From Calliopum simillimum (lineage: Eukaryota; Arthropoda; Insecta; Diptera; Lauxaniidae): a stretch of DNA of 64,000 bases. The DNA is taken from NCBI GenBank assembly GCA_951812925.1, contig OX638369.1:129917287-129981286 (forward strand), read 5' to 3'. Every line of letters starts with the position of its first letter. Within the stretch, counting starts at the first letter, position 1. The notes below the pieces were generated by a model. The model made no database searches and had not been told where the DNA came from. It saw nothing but the letters and a program-made list of their open reading frames with translations. The translations under genes and the position numbers were made by a program. Shown here in pieces: positions 9,481 through 21,591 of the stretch.

Positions 9481-12400
9481 TATACATGAAAACTTTCAGG
9501 CGCCATCCATATTTTTCAAATAAAATCCCCATTTATAGCAAAATTTCCTTTAAGATTTCCATACAATTTGAAGAAACTTTTTCATAAATTTTAAAGGAAA
9601 TTTCTAAAAAAAAACATCTCTCTCATCATGGATTCTTCTTCTTTTGCGAAAACTATAACATTAAAATTGCACGTTGCCATCAGACCCATGGTAAAATCGC
9701 CTATTAACATGCATGACGCTGCAAAATGGAGACCGAACATTTAGGCCAATACAGACGCACACACACAAAAATCAGCCTCTATACATGTTATAACAACAAC
9801 ATGAACGCGAAGAAAACTATCTTGATTGGCAACCTCTTTACGAACAACTCCTTCTTCTTCAGTGTGCTCTTTGCTTAAGGTATAAAAGAGCCGCGCATGC
9901 GCGCAAATGAATTTATCAGGCTGAGCGAGAGAAAAACTGCATGAAAAAAAAAAAAAAAAACGCTAAACGAACGAACGGTGATGACTGTCAAAAGCAATTA
10001 AAGTCAGACCCAAGCGTGATGGGCCTGCCCCCTTCTCGTCTAATGCCGACCACGTTTAGAATGCAAACTTTATACGCAAGGCTGGCAGGCTGATCATGGG
10101 ATTTTTTCTTTTTTTTCTAAATTAAGGTTTCTTTTTCTTTAAATGGCAGTTGCAAGACTTTAATTGTAATTACGTATACGATGTATATTTTTTTACCAAA
10201 ACTCTCATTTATGGAATTTTAATTTTTTAAAATTTTCCTACTTCATCTTTCATTTTCAAGCACTTGACTGACCATTTCTTCATTAACGCTAGAGAGCTCA
10301 TTTTAATGTTTATGCTTAGCCGCGCACTTTCAACGGTTTTCTAATCTGTATAATTTGAGAATTATAATAAAACATCCTCTATACAACTATAGAGGATGTG
10401 GTGGTAATGTGGAATAATTGCAAGAATAAAGACAGAAATTAAATATCAGAGAAATGGCGATAGGAACCACTCTACCAAATCCAAGCCTACCACAAGATTG
10501 GGGCTTAGTAACGTCAGAGAAAGTTTAAGGGTTTGTATAGATCTTGACGTCTAATAATCTGTGTCTCAGAATGTCACTCCACGTACTACTTTTTCGTTTA
10601 AAAAAGTCCTTAATTCATCTTGACATTTATAAATCCTAGGAGGGAGCTAGGAACTCTTCCCCCTATCGTGTGGTAATAGGGGCAGTGTTTTTATAGTTTA
10701 TTTCCTTAGCATGTTTTCGGTTTTTATGAGTTTTATTTCAGTTTGGTTATGAGTTTTGAGTTGAGTTCTTTTTTTATTTCGAGTATAGAGTTTTTTTGGT
10801 TATTTCTTTAAGTTTTAGATTTCATTTCCGGCTTAGAGTGGAAATTAAATTTTTTGTGGTGTTCTCGACCCGTTAGCTAGCCGGTGTGGACCTCGTTGGG
10901 ATCGCTCAAACAGGGTCTTACACAATATTTAGGGGTGTTTCAGAGTATTCTCTTAGTATATTCCGAAAATGTGAGTCAGAAAAGACTGTTTAATACTTCT
11001 CATTAAGATCTGTCAACGATTGACTAATGTGTAAGGGCTTCGAAAATAGAATCAAAGAAAATCTTTTATGAGTCATACACTCATATGGGGAGTTCAGTAA
11101 TAATAAACATTTTTTGGGAAGTGAAATGGATTTCATGACTTTTTACATGCATCATTTCTTCAGTCAAGTTATCCCACTTTCCTCTATATACATCTAACTG
11201 CTGCATCCAACATAAAAAACAAAAAACAGGAGCCATGACAACGCCAAAGAAAATCACCATTCAACGCCATACACACACATCACATGGTACATCTTCATCT
11301 TCTGCGTCGACATTAATAGCGCTTTATGATCATCGGTTGAAACTCTTGACTATGACATGAAGTGTGCCCAATAATGAGCAATTACCGTTTTTTATTTTCA
11401 CCAATTTTTTTTTTGTTGTTTTTGGTTCAAACATAGCGCGAACCCAATGATGAGTTCCAAGTGCCAGCTACACAGTCGTCACTCTTGCAATGGAAAACGC
11501 TTTTATGGCACCGACCATTGGTGATCTTTGGCTTGAACATGTTGTGAGCGCGGCATGTGAGGATGGGAGATGAGATGGCTTGGCATTTTAATTACAACAA
11601 TTTGAAATAGTTGTATTTTTGTTGTTGTTGTTGTGGAACTACATATTTTTGAAATTTAATTAAATTGCAAAAAAATGTGTAACATAAAAAATAAAAATCT
11701 ACGATCCCAAGATCGATCGCATGTTGCCTGTAATGCGCAAAAACTTAATCTGCTTCGAGTAACAACTCGTCATTGAGCACAGAAAGATTGGGCATGATTT
11801 GGCAATTTTTTATTGATTTTTTTTTTTTTTCAATAAAACTGCAAAATAAGCCAGAATTAGAACTTTGAAATCAAAGCCATTAGAGCAATATGTGTATAGA
11901 ATAGTCCAATGATGCAAGGTGAAAGTGTACCATGTTGTTGGCGATACTTCAATTGCTGTTGTTCAGGTTGTCGTCAATTCAATCAGATCATTGACATTTA
12001 ATTACTTAATGAGCTTAGATACGCTTCACTTGCGATGGATCGCACATGTTTTGTGTTCGGACCTACCTCTCAATCGATCGATCGCATAAATCGGCACAAA
12101 AACATGGCATTTAATTGAGTTACACACGTTTGTAGGTACTTGCAGCTTAGTGTCGTATTAAATTTGGCCAAATTACTTGTGCCCAAATATTTGGCATGGC
12201 ACAGTGTCCCATAGACCCAATTTTATTGATGACAATGACAATGATCAAAATTTGGTTTCGATGAGAATAGGTAAAAATGTGCGTCGGTCCATATTATACA
12301 GTTAGATAGTTAGTGGCGGCAGCTACTTCAAATAATCTATGAAAACATTTCGTTCAAGATTTATTTTCATTAAATTTTACGCTCTAATGATGCGCATATA

Positions 12401-12935
12401 ATATTGCAGAATTTTATTAAATTATAAATTTTTGTGAGACCAAAAGTGAGCAATTTTCTTTAAAGCATCGCGCACATTTTTGAAACGTCAAATGTTGTAC
12501 GAGTATTGCTCTCTAGCCGACAGCAAATGCATATGCCCCACGACGATCACCACCACGAACATTTGTCACGGTCCCATACATATTTCAACGCATGCTATAC
12601 CACCTGACTTTGATTAATTTTGGACGGTTATTTAATTCCCCCAACAGTTTCCTGCGTTGTTTTAATTTGTTGTTGTTGTTGCTATTTAACAGTGACCAAA
12701 TTTAGAATTTACAGATCAGTGATCTCAGCACGCGATCAGGTTCGGAACTATTTGTGTTTTATAGGAAAACAGTAAGTTAACAAACTAGAGTATGCAACAT
12801 TTTCTTGAACATATGGTAAAGTGTTCATTTGACTGATCAGATTTGTATTGAAAAACGTAAAGTTGCTTAAAATGTTCGATTTCAGAGAAGATTTAATGAA
12901 CTCGAAACCATTTTGAAAATTGAAGTAGTAATGAT
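9481..12935. other. Unassigned sequence with microsatellites and a hairpin
   Basis: A long stretch without a recognisable gene. It holds A-rich runs (about 9944-9960 and 11820-11831), (TTG)n tracts near 11620-11634 and 12668-12680, and a perfect small hairpin at 10372-10399. Some sub-blocks (about 9650-10080 and 11880-12640) are less repetitive and may be unique host DNA. No promoter or exon could be assigned. Confidence 0.5.
10372..10399. repeat. Perfect 11-bp inverted repeat
   Basis: ACATCCTCTAT (10372-10382) and ATAGAGGATGT (10389-10399) are separated by six bases and would form an 11-bp stem. There is no sign that it is part of a larger element. It could be chance or a short structured RNA, so the function is unknown. 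Confidence 0.6.
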
Positions 12936-12939
12936 GCAA

Positions 12940-13280
12940 CCTTTGGCCTGGCCAAACATTAAATACCATAAACTACAGCATTTTCAAAATTTTGCTTGTA
13001 CGGGAGATGCCATGACGTCTTGTCCAAGTTCACATACTTAGCTTTTGCTCAGATTACTGTTTTCAGTGTCTGAGTGAAATTTGGTTGAATTATCTCAAAA
13101 AACGCCTTCAGTGTAGCATTTTGGAACTTTTGCTCATATGGAAGGTGTCAAGCACTTTCGTTCGATTTCGTCAAATTTTTGCTCAGAGCGAAAACGTTTT
13201 TCGAGATAATCCAACTTAATTTCTGTCCGACACTAAGCAAACGGAAGGATAAAGTGAATATACCCTGGGTATATGGTATA
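12940..13280 (-). repeat. Mini-me-family relative, minus orientation
   Basis: On the minus strand it contains CCCAGGGTATATTCACTTT followed by CCTTCCGTTT, and units resembling the 142-bp repeat found at 62108-62500 (TTTGAGATAAT, GACACT, GGAGGTG, TTTGGCCAGGCCAAA). It is therefore a degenerate, opposite-strand relative of the element at 61685-62500. The (GTCY)n part is missing here. Confidence 0.65.
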
Positions 13281-13452
13281 CAAATCCGAATTTGCAATTT
13301 ATTTCTACGTAAGTTCTGTAGTTTTGGATATATTCTCCATTCCGGTAGAAAATTAGAAATATTAAAATAAAATCTTAATTTTCCACCTTGAATAGACAAA
13401 ATCTCCAAGACTACAAAAATTACGGAGAAATAAATTGCAGATTCGTATTATA
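13278..13452. mobile_element. Small fold-back element (~175 bp)
   Basis: The left arm (AATCCGAATTTGCAATTTAT and on, about 13280-13350) is mirrored by a right arm (about 13380-13450) with roughly one mismatch per eight bases. It has no coding capacity. It abuts the end of the mini-me-like repeat, so the boundary between the two is uncertain. Confidence 0.6.
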
Positions 13453-13589
13453 CGGCTCAAACTCCATATAAGACGTTTAGCAGTTTATTATTGGAGTTTA
13501 TTTTTCCCATAGGAGCATTTTTCAGTTTTTAATACACTCAAAGCTTGACTGGGAGTGTTTTGAACTTCCTTAAGCTTTATCCAAGAGAA

Positions 13590-14090
13590 AAGATGTTGCT
13601 CTAGCCTGGATACGAGGGCACGAGAGGCATGAAGGCAATGAAAATGCAGATTGCTTGGCCAAAAGAGGCACACTCAGAACAGCTTTAAAAACAACTTTAT
13701 TCGAAAATGGGCAGAAAACAGCCTGACCGACCACTGCAGAAAAGGTTAATCAATCCAAGCGTTTTAAAGTAGAAGCTGTTTTAAATCTCAGCAGAAAAGC
13801 TTTAAAAACATACAGTGAAATGATGACAGGTCACTGTAAACTCAAATATAACCTAAAAAGATGGGTCTGGTAGACGACAATTCCTGCAGACTCTGTCAAG
13901 AGGACTTGAAAATAGCGGGGCATGTGTTATGTACTTGCCTCGCTGTTGTAAGACACAGAATTAAGCAACTAGGTGCCGACATTTCAGATCCTGATGATAT
14001 AGGTAATATTAATCCCACGGCAGTGATAAGATTTATAGATAGTTTGGAGCTGTTCTGATGGAGAAAGAGGCTGTAGCCTTCAAATAATAA
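13590..14090 (+). pseudogene. I-clade-like LINE 3' end: RNase H and zinc-knuckle tail
   Basis: The plus-strand translation at about 13598-13670 gives LAWIRGHERHEGNENADCLA, the motif of the LINE RNase H domain near its C terminus. At 13861-14058 the frame reads CRLCQEDLKIAGHVLCTC, the CCHC-like tail that follows RNase H in I/Jockey-type elements. A stop and frame changes separate the two parts. The element ends in a short TAA-rich tail (AATAATAATAATTC near 14082). A TAA-repeat 3' end is a known feature of the I factor, so the I clade is the best guess. It is 5' truncated. Confidence 0.8.
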
Positions 14091-14324
14091 TAATTCAAAA
14101 TGATTTCGGGTTCATCAAATGTAACAAACTTTTTTGCCTGGGGAACAAAGTTCCCCGTGTAGTGTTCATGCATGTAAACTTGCATATCGGATACCCGTGG
14201 TACACCGCTTAAGCCTTAGGCTGTAGTAATTTTCACCGTAACCTTAGGTCACAAATCAGCCCATTGTTTACCCGTTTTATGACTTCATTGTCAATCTAAA
14301 TGAACCATCTATTTTAAATTCTGA

Positions 14325-14610
14325 GATAAAATTGAGACTCTTTAGTGTTTTCTTCAAGAGACTCGAAGGAGTGACTTTGGTTTGTCAGCGTTGACTCGTC
14401 GACCTCAGAATCTTTAAAACTGCTACAAGGATTTCCTAAATCATTAAGATACAATCTTAATACATGATTGCTTAAAAAACAGTTTGCTGAAATTATGCCG
14501 GAGTTGACTCGACTCTAAGTTTCGACTGTCAATATTAAGAAAAAGACGAAGGTGCAAGACCTTTGTAGAGTTTTCGTAAAAGTTTCCATTCAATTAGCTT
14601 AAGCTAAAAC
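14325..14610 (-). pseudogene. Second, deleted copy of the LINE tail seen at 7975-8300
   Basis: TTCTTCAAGAGACTCGAAGG and AGTGACTTT near 14350-14385 match TCTTCAAGAGAATCGAAGG and AGTGACTTT at 8086-8113. Further similarity runs to about 14460, with a deletion of the central zinc-knuckle region. It is the same LINE family in the same minus orientation and non-coding as it stands. Confidence 0.6.
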
Positions 14611-16193
14611 TGATCGAATGGAACCATGATAGATGTAGCAAAAGTAATGTAGTAATGTAAATGCACTATAATTTTTGCAAATATCATTAAGCTTTGACAT
14701 TTATAGGGTGGACAGATAAAGAATTAGTTAACCAAAGCCAAAAAATTACTATACTATAGTATATAATCGTAAAACAACATAACTGTCTTAACTCTAATCA
14801 GCTGCCATCCTATCGTCTTCAAATATCTAACTGTAGATGATGATAGCAGCTTAATTTACATTAAAGAAAATTCGTGTTTCATTTCACGCATCTTAAAAAA
14901 AAACCTAAATCTGAATGAACCCAACTTAAATAAATCTAATAAATTACTTCCACAATTTAAAAGTCGCACGGCGCACGCCTGCCCGCAATGCTTTTATTCT
15001 AACGAGCTACGGAAATCTAATCACATCACCATGATGTTCCAGCGACTATGCCCAATGCTCTATGAAATTTGACTGCTTTTGGTCCAAACCAAAGACGACA
15101 TTAATTTTTTATTTTTTTTTTTGTAAAAAAAAGGCGACAACTCAATTTCACGATTGCATTCAAATAAATCACGTTGACGGGAAAACGGTCGTTAGTTTGG
15201 ATCCAAGAAATTAGTTGAAATAACTCAATGAAATATTCAACACGAGTTACACACCAATTACAGCGTTTTCGTAACATACTCGCAGCACATTAGGTGTGTT
15301 TAATCTGGGATGCCGCCATTTGAGAAGCACTGCCTTCTTTAATATATTGCCTTCAAGATGCGTAGACATTGTAAGTTTCTCTACACGATCGGTTTTGTTG
15401 TTGATGTTTTTTTGTTGTCTGTGTGTTAACTTGGCCTTTTACAATGTTGCTGCATCCTAAAGTCATTTTCACGCGTTGTTATATCTTCATTACTCTGCTC
15501 TTGCGCGGTCTGCTTTTGAGCCCTAATGACACTCTAATAAATCATTCGAAAGGTGAGATATTGAGGGCTCGCGACCCAACGTTATAAAGTGCATCAAATA
15601 GTAGGGCAATCGTTCGTCGTTATAGCGATCAACACTCATGGTGTCAAATAGTTAACTTGGACTCGATGGGCTTTGTGCATAAAATGGTGCATACTTATGA
15701 ATACATATGTATATACATATATGTGTGTAGAATATAAAATGTTGTACAATGCTTCATGTATATGTAACGATAACCAAATGAGTTAAGTACCAATATAAAA
15801 AAAATAAATAAAGTTTTCATAAATCCTTAAATTTAATGAAGAACATCAATTTTTTCAAGGAGCCATTCAATATGTTTTAATTCTCCTGATTTAGTTCCTC
15901 GAATGTTATGTGTGTAAGAAAACTTCATATAAAAATTGTTTTTAAATGTTTGCTTTTGAATTGGCAACACTTTATAAGCGACATCCAATTTGATAAATCT
16001 ATCCCGGAATCGATCTATACATCAGATGCATTATCGGGCCAAAAATTTGACATCCTGAGAGATAATTTTTCATGATGAAAGAAAGCCATAATAAAATTGT
16101 TTGTCCCGAACAGACTCAACTCGGAACATGGGAGCCATTTGTCCATCAACAAGTATTTAAGATGCATATTGAATGAAAGCCTAATGAGTTCAC
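14611..16193. other. Unassigned sequence
   Basis: AT-rich DNA without a recognisable gene. The block at about 14960-15640 has mixed composition and looks like unique host sequence, with a (TTG)n-like tract near 15393-15415. No repeat structure beyond short tracts was seen. Confidence 0.45.
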
Positions 16194-16851
16194 ACTAGTG
16201 ATAAGAAAACCAAGACACTAGCAGTTTCGGTTTTGGTCTTGGTCATTAAGTCTTGTTCTTGGTCTGGAAAACATTTCTAAAGATTGTTAAGTATTCAAAA
16301 TTTCCAACCATATTTGTCGAAAGCAGTTCGACTTTGAAGATGCCAAATTTCAAATTGAGCGAAGAGATATATTACCAAGAGACGCAAAGAAGCACTGGAG
16401 CAATTTTTTGAGGTTTGTCTTAGCCGCAGACGGTAGCTTTGACGAATTTGGAAACTAAACGGCAGCGCAATTCAACCAAAAAATCTATTTATATCTCTTC
16501 GCTTCCGGATGAGAAGAGATGTATACACATTTTTTGGTTGAATTACGCTGCCGTTTAGCTTCCAAATTCGTCAAAGCTACCGTCTGCGGTTAATACAAAC
16601 CTTAAAAAATTGCTCCAGTGCTTCTTTGCGTCTCTTGGTTATATATCTCTGAATTGAGACTTATTTTATGCTTGAAGATGGCATGACACACCTAGTAACT
16701 ATAAAGTACCAAGACTAAACAGCAGTCTTGGTCTTGATGATAATCGTGATAAAGACCAAGTCTATAGCAATCTTCGGCTTGGTTTGAAATTATATCACCG
16801 TCTTGATCTTGGTAACTTTTCAAGACCAAGGATAATTTTGCTCATCACTAC
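16194..16851. repeat. GTCTTG-rich interspersed repeat, copy 2 (occupied)
   Basis: Reverse-complement relative of the repeat at 240-650. Its flanks are rich in GGTCTTGGTC runs, and its middle matches copy 1 over AAAGATTGTTAAGTATTCAA, GCCAAATTTC.AATTGA and GACACACCTA. Short inverted ends (TAGTGATAAG and the inverse of TAGTGATGAG) close it. The homologous middle is split by a hairpin element at 16360-16651. Confidence 0.75.
16360..16651. mobile_element. Hairpin MITE (~290 bp) with duplicated AATTGAG target
   Basis: Two arms of about 125 bp (from AGAGATATAT.ACCAAGAG inward) are near-perfect inverses of each other around a ~45-base loop that contains its own smaller hairpin (ATCTCTTC...GAAGAGAT). 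AATTGAG occurs immediately outside both ends (16353-16359 and 16652-16658). The related repeat at 240-650 has this site once and without the insert. The duplication length, 7-9 bp depending on alignment, would suit a hAT-type origin. No coding capacity. Confidence 0.85.
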
Positions 16852-18745
16852 TTCGCATCATCTCAAATGTCAAATAACAACTATAATGGAACTAGCAAAC
16901 GAGAGCAGGCTGTGTAGATGAGGATGGATAGCCCTTGCGTGGAATAAAGAAGACGTGCTAGACCAAGTCATTCGAAAGAGAAGGAAGGATAGGAGAAGGA
17001 TATCTGAGAATACGAAAATACGAGAGATGGAGTTGTTTCATTTTGGGACTATGTTTCCCTCAGGAGATATAGGAAACACACATATATTAAGATATAATTT
17101 ATTTTAATGGAAATTGTAACAAACTTCTCAAAAAATTAATTGAAAATTTAAAAATTGAACTCTCTTAAGATACAAAAAAAAATATCTAAGTAAATGAAAC
17201 TCTTAAGTGGGACAACATCCAGGAGCTTCGAAAAACAAATTCAGCTCCAACAGCTAGCTACACACGCAATGATGACAACCATTTCCCAATCTACAACCCA
17301 GGATAACCCCAAAACCACTCACTCAACCCTTCCTCTGTAGTTGTTGTTGTTGTTTGCTGCTGTTAAAGTCATCTTCAGTGTTTTGTGTACGCGCAGGATT
17401 CCATTAAGCAAATGGTAAAAAAAATCTCTGACGAAATCCTTTTTTTATCTTACAAATTATTATACCGGCAACTTTGGCTAAATTGCGATGCGAAGAGATA
17501 AAAGCAACTGCGGGGGTGTGGGGGCAGCAGTGAAAACTGCTGATGTCGGGTTGTTTCATTTCTCAACCACCTTTGGTCGACACTCCATTTTCGCTACCAC
17601 TGTCGCAGAACCGACCTTCCCCCTTAATGATGTGAAAATGTCGTTCCCAGTATTGTCGTGATTGTATGCGCTTTCTTTTTTTTTTTTTCTGTTGTTGTTG
17701 TTGTCATTCTTCGTTCTTCATCGCTCATCGCTTTTTCCTGACAATTTCACATAAAGGCAAAAAAAGGTGGCAAGAATTGCAACGGAACTGTGTATTACCC
17801 ATATTTTGTTGTGTGCGAGTGTGTGTGTTTCGTCTGCCTCGAGGAGATTGCCCATAAAAATTCCATAAAGATAACGATTTATGGGATATTAGCAAGCATT
17901 GATATGCTCGCTCGCACATTTCGTCGCTCAACAGATTTTGGATGCTGATGATGACGATGATGATGGTGGGGTTTTCTTTTTAACTCTAAAAATGTGCATT
18001 TGTTCAAATTCATTTGTTGTTGCCACGCATGTATGTTTGTATCTAGCTACTTTTTGAAACATCTACGAAATAATTTGTTTTTCCATTGTCAAGTAAATTG
18101 GTTTTGATTTTGAAATTTAAATTTTTATACTTAATTGTTTCTTTCCTTCACAATTTCAATCGTATGAACTTAATTGATTTGAAACATTTCGGTAATATGA
18201 AACAGAAACAAAAGAAATATTGGACTTCATTTCGGTAAGCACAACTTTGAATAAATATTTCTGCCACAAAATGTAATTTATAAAAATTTTGCATCGTTGA
18301 TATTTAAGGAGCTGATGACAGAAATATTATGTATTGGCATCGTTCAGCAGATGGTGATAATTGTGAAGATTTTAGCAAATCAATTAAGATAAGCCATGTC
18401 TGCCAATTATTTGTTGCCGATTTTTAAAATGGCGGCAGTTGAAAAATGTAAAAAAAAAATTCCTGTGGTATGTAACAATATCGTCACTGGCACATATTTA
18501 AAAAAAATGGGTAAGCTTAAACAATAAAGTACGTGCAAGCGACAGACGTTTTTCGTGCTGCGTTTTATAGTTATTTATTTTTTTTCTCAATTTTAATGAC
18601 AAAAAGTATGTAATTTTATCGTCAGGCAGATTACGTTTTTTGTGTAGACAACATCATAAGGAGTAATAAAACTCATTTCTGCCATTCTGATATTGGTGCA
18701 AAAAATAACTGTGATTTTGTAAAAATGTAAAAAAATCATTATATT
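16852..18745. other. Unassigned sequence
   Basis: No gene recognised. (TTG)n tracts occur near 17339-17352 and 17692-17704. The block at about 17260-17960 is less AT-rich and looks unique. The remainder is AT-rich. Confidence 0.45.
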
Positions 18746-19841
18746 CCCAATGTGCACAAAAACGGATGAGGATCCGTTTCGAATCCATTACGAGTTCATA
18801 AAGGTATAAAAAACGTAATCCGCGGTAACGGATCCATTTCGAACCCGTGACGTACATCAAAAACGAATTCAAAACGCTTTGTTTGGATAAAAAAAAAAAA
18901 CATTTTGAAGCGCTTATTAGCGAATAAAAAAAATTAAATTTCGCAGTGCGGGCCCGTTTCGAATCCGAAACTTATGTAAAAAAGAATTCAAAACGGATTT
19001 GCTTTTAAATATGTTAATGCTGTATATTTACAGAAAAAAACCGTTTTGATGCGCCTATTAGCAATTAAAAAATAATAAAAAGAAAAAAAGGAAGAAAAAT
19101 AAAGGGTAAAAATCCACCTCTGGTAGGATTCGAACCTGGGCAAATCCGTTTCGATTCCGTAAATACTTCAAATACGAACTCAAAACGGATTTGCTTTATT
19201 TAATTTTTATGATAAAAACAAATATTTTTGATTTATTTTTTTTTTCTTTTATTTTATTGCATATGATTTTTTGTAAACTTTTCAAACTCTGTTTGAAAAA
19301 ATGTTTTTGATTCCAAATTTGAGTATATAACATTTTTTATCAAAAGAAGGGAAGAAAAACAACACAGAATACTTATAAAAAAACAACAGAAATTTGTTTA
19401 ATATACAAACTTTAAATCTCAACATCAAATAAGTCTACATCAGTTAAGTAAACATTATATCGGCCAATAGCCTAGTTGTCTAACGTCTCGTGTATGAAAG
19501 AGTAATACCCCGGATGCCTGAGTTCGACTCCAGGCCGGGCTAGTAATTTTTTTTTTTGTTATTTTGTTTTTTTTAATTAAAAATAAGCGCTTCACCCTGT
19601 TTTCTTTTTTTTACAAGCAGCATTAACATTATTAAAAGCGAATCCGTTTTGAATTCGTTTTTGATGTACGTTACAGGTTCGAAACAGATCCATAAAAGAA
19701 GAAAAAACGATTCGTTTTTTTTTTAGGAATCCTTCCCGCAAACGGATCAGTAACGGATACATAACGGATTCCGTAACGGATAAAAAGAACGAAAATATGA
19801 ACCCGTTACGGATCCGAAACGAGTCCGTTTGGCACACTGGG
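18746..19841 (-). mobile_element. 1.1-kb modular TIR element with tRNA-like core, copy 1
   Basis: The ends are CCCAATGTGCAC and the inverse of CCCAGTGTGCC, with TT just outside each end. The outer parts are built from short, partly palindromic modules (AACGGATC, GGATCCGTTTCGAA, CGAATTCAAAACG) in both orientations. The interior holds a tRNA-like Pol III cassette at 19462-19546 (plus strand) and a separate perfect B-box (GGTTCGAATCC) on the minus strand at 19126-19136. It has no protein-coding capacity. An inverted copy of the whole unit lies at 37865-38971. PiggyBac-like ends (CCC next to TTAA) were considered, but the flanks do not show a clean TTAA. Confidence 0.85.
19462..19546 (+). ncRNA. 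tRNA-like Pol III cassette
   Basis: The A-box-like TAGCCTAGTTG (19468-19478) and a B-box GTTCGACTC (19522-19530) lie 43 bases apart, typical tRNA spacing, and an 11-T run (19547-19557) follows directly as a Pol III terminator. The sequence resembles a tRNA but does not fold into a clean cloverleaf: the acceptor stem does not pair and the T-arm has mismatches. It is therefore tRNA-derived and not a tRNA gene. It might direct a short Pol III transcript or simply bind TFIIIC. Confidence 0.65.
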
Positions 19842-21590
19842 TTTAGTTATAACATCGTGTCTGCCATTAAGCATAATAGTTCTCTCGAATGCCATGAGCA
19901 TGAAAATACATGAAACAGACGCTTTGCGTTCTGATTTATACTCTGCTATGGAAATGGGAGCTGGAGTAAATTTGAAGCATGATATCTTCTAAACTACTTA
20001 CTATATTAGTAGTATTGAAAAAACTTCTGAGTCTTCTTTGTAGAAAATTTTTAGAGCTACAAAATTGCAATCTGCAAAAGTAAGCGTAAAAAAATAGTTG
20101 CAAAAACAGTTTTTTGTGACCTTTGGCCTCGAATATCCTGACATGGGAACACGATATTATATGTTTTCTACCAACGCTTTAAAATATCAAAATAAAGGTC
20201 CATGCAAAAAATAAGTTTTCCAACTTTAATAGCGAAGTAGAAACCTCTATTTTACTTTATATGCAAAAACCTCGCGTTAAGTCCGATTTTTTATGGTTTT
20301 TAACTAAAATCAGGGGCCCTAATGTCTGTCGTCTTGATTTTATAATTTAGGACAAGGGTGTCAAATCACTGAGCAAATCGCATGCAGCGCAGTCAGCGCA
20401 AAATTTTCGCTTTTACAACAACTTCAAATTCGAATTTACAACAACAATATTATTTCAGATATCTATAGAAATTTTTTTTATTTTTATTTTTTTAACTAGA
20501 CGATTGTCCAAGTGTAGTTTAAAAAAATCAAATAAATACTGCAGCTTATTGTCTTCATTTTAAAGTACTTTTTTCGAGCAGACGAAAAGTTTATTTTTCT
20601 TATAATATACCGTCTCAGGAAATGCATCCTGGAATTTTACTTTTCAGTATATTTTTTATGATGCATCGGTAGTTTTTCGATTTGTTCTAGAAAGGAGTTT
20701 TTCATATTCGAAAATTTTGCTTATTTACAAAATCATCGAGCCATCTTTGGTTAAATTAAGTTTTTTCACAGGAAACTGATTTTGGAAATAAAATTCCACA
20801 CTTTACAAGAGTTGTTTCGTCAAATTAGCTGTCGCTGGCAAAAAAGTGTTACCATTCTTGAAACCTTCCTGCACATACCAATACAAATCGGCAGCACAGC
20901 GAATTCTTGCTCTCCAACTCCTTCGACTGCCAAAGGACACGCGAGTTCGAGTCGTCGCAGCCGTCGTTGTCGTCGTCGTAATTTAATTTCCTGTTTATGA
21001 AACTAAAATCAACTATTCGTGGTTTTGGTCTCTGAAGTCAGTGCTACTTTCTCACCGCAACGCAGTCGCTATGTCTGTTATTTGTAAATTCCAAATATTT
21101 TTTATCGTAAATTCCATCTTCACACCTGTAATTATTATGCAGTCATCAACGCGCGTTGAAGGTGGAGGCGGCCAGTGGCTGCGGCGGCATACTTTTTAAT
21201 ACATAAACACACGCATACTCAACTCATTTGAAAAACCGCACCGCATGGAGGCAGGCGAACCAACAGTTTTGTTGAATCACCGCAAATAATTATGATTTCA
21301 AAATTGAACTGACGGTTGCGGGCGGACGCATGTCGACTTCGATGGATAGTTGTTGGTTGGTTGGATAAATGGATGGCTGGACGGTTGGATAGATGGAAGA
21401 AATGACGTGTGTTCAATGCCTGCGTGCGTTTACGCGGTGACGGGGTCAGCGGCAGTATAGCAAATGTAACCCACTGAAATGCTCGTATTTCTTTCGTTTG
21501 AAGCGTAGGGTAAGAAAAACAAAACCCAAGTTAAAATTATCAAATGAACCTCGTGCATATTTGTAGTTAGGGTTACCCACATGAGGGATA
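19842..21590. other. Unassigned sequence
   Basis: No gene recognised. The block at about 20860-21470 is GC-richer with several CGTCG and GGTTGG tracts and looks like unique host DNA. A 72-codon frame at 20782-21000 is rich in Ser/Arg through simple CGT/TCG repetition and matches nothing I know. Confidence 0.45.
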
Positions 21591-21591
21591 A

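Noticed and set aside
14140..14156. Hairpin GGGGAAC-AAA-GTTCCCC as a terminator or regulatory RNA
   Set aside because: A 7-bp stem with a 3-base loop is too small to mean anything in eukaryotic DNA without other evidence.
18746..18760. piggyBac identity for the 1.1-kb elements
   Set aside because: CCC ends and one TTAA flank were suggestive, but the other flanks (TATT, TTTA, ACTT) do not show TTAA, and no transposase is present to decide.
19126..19136. Perfect B-box GGTTCGAATCC as part of a tRNA gene on the minus strand
   Set aside because: No A-box at the right distance and no paired acceptor stem. It is only an isolated tRNA-like 3' piece inside the element.
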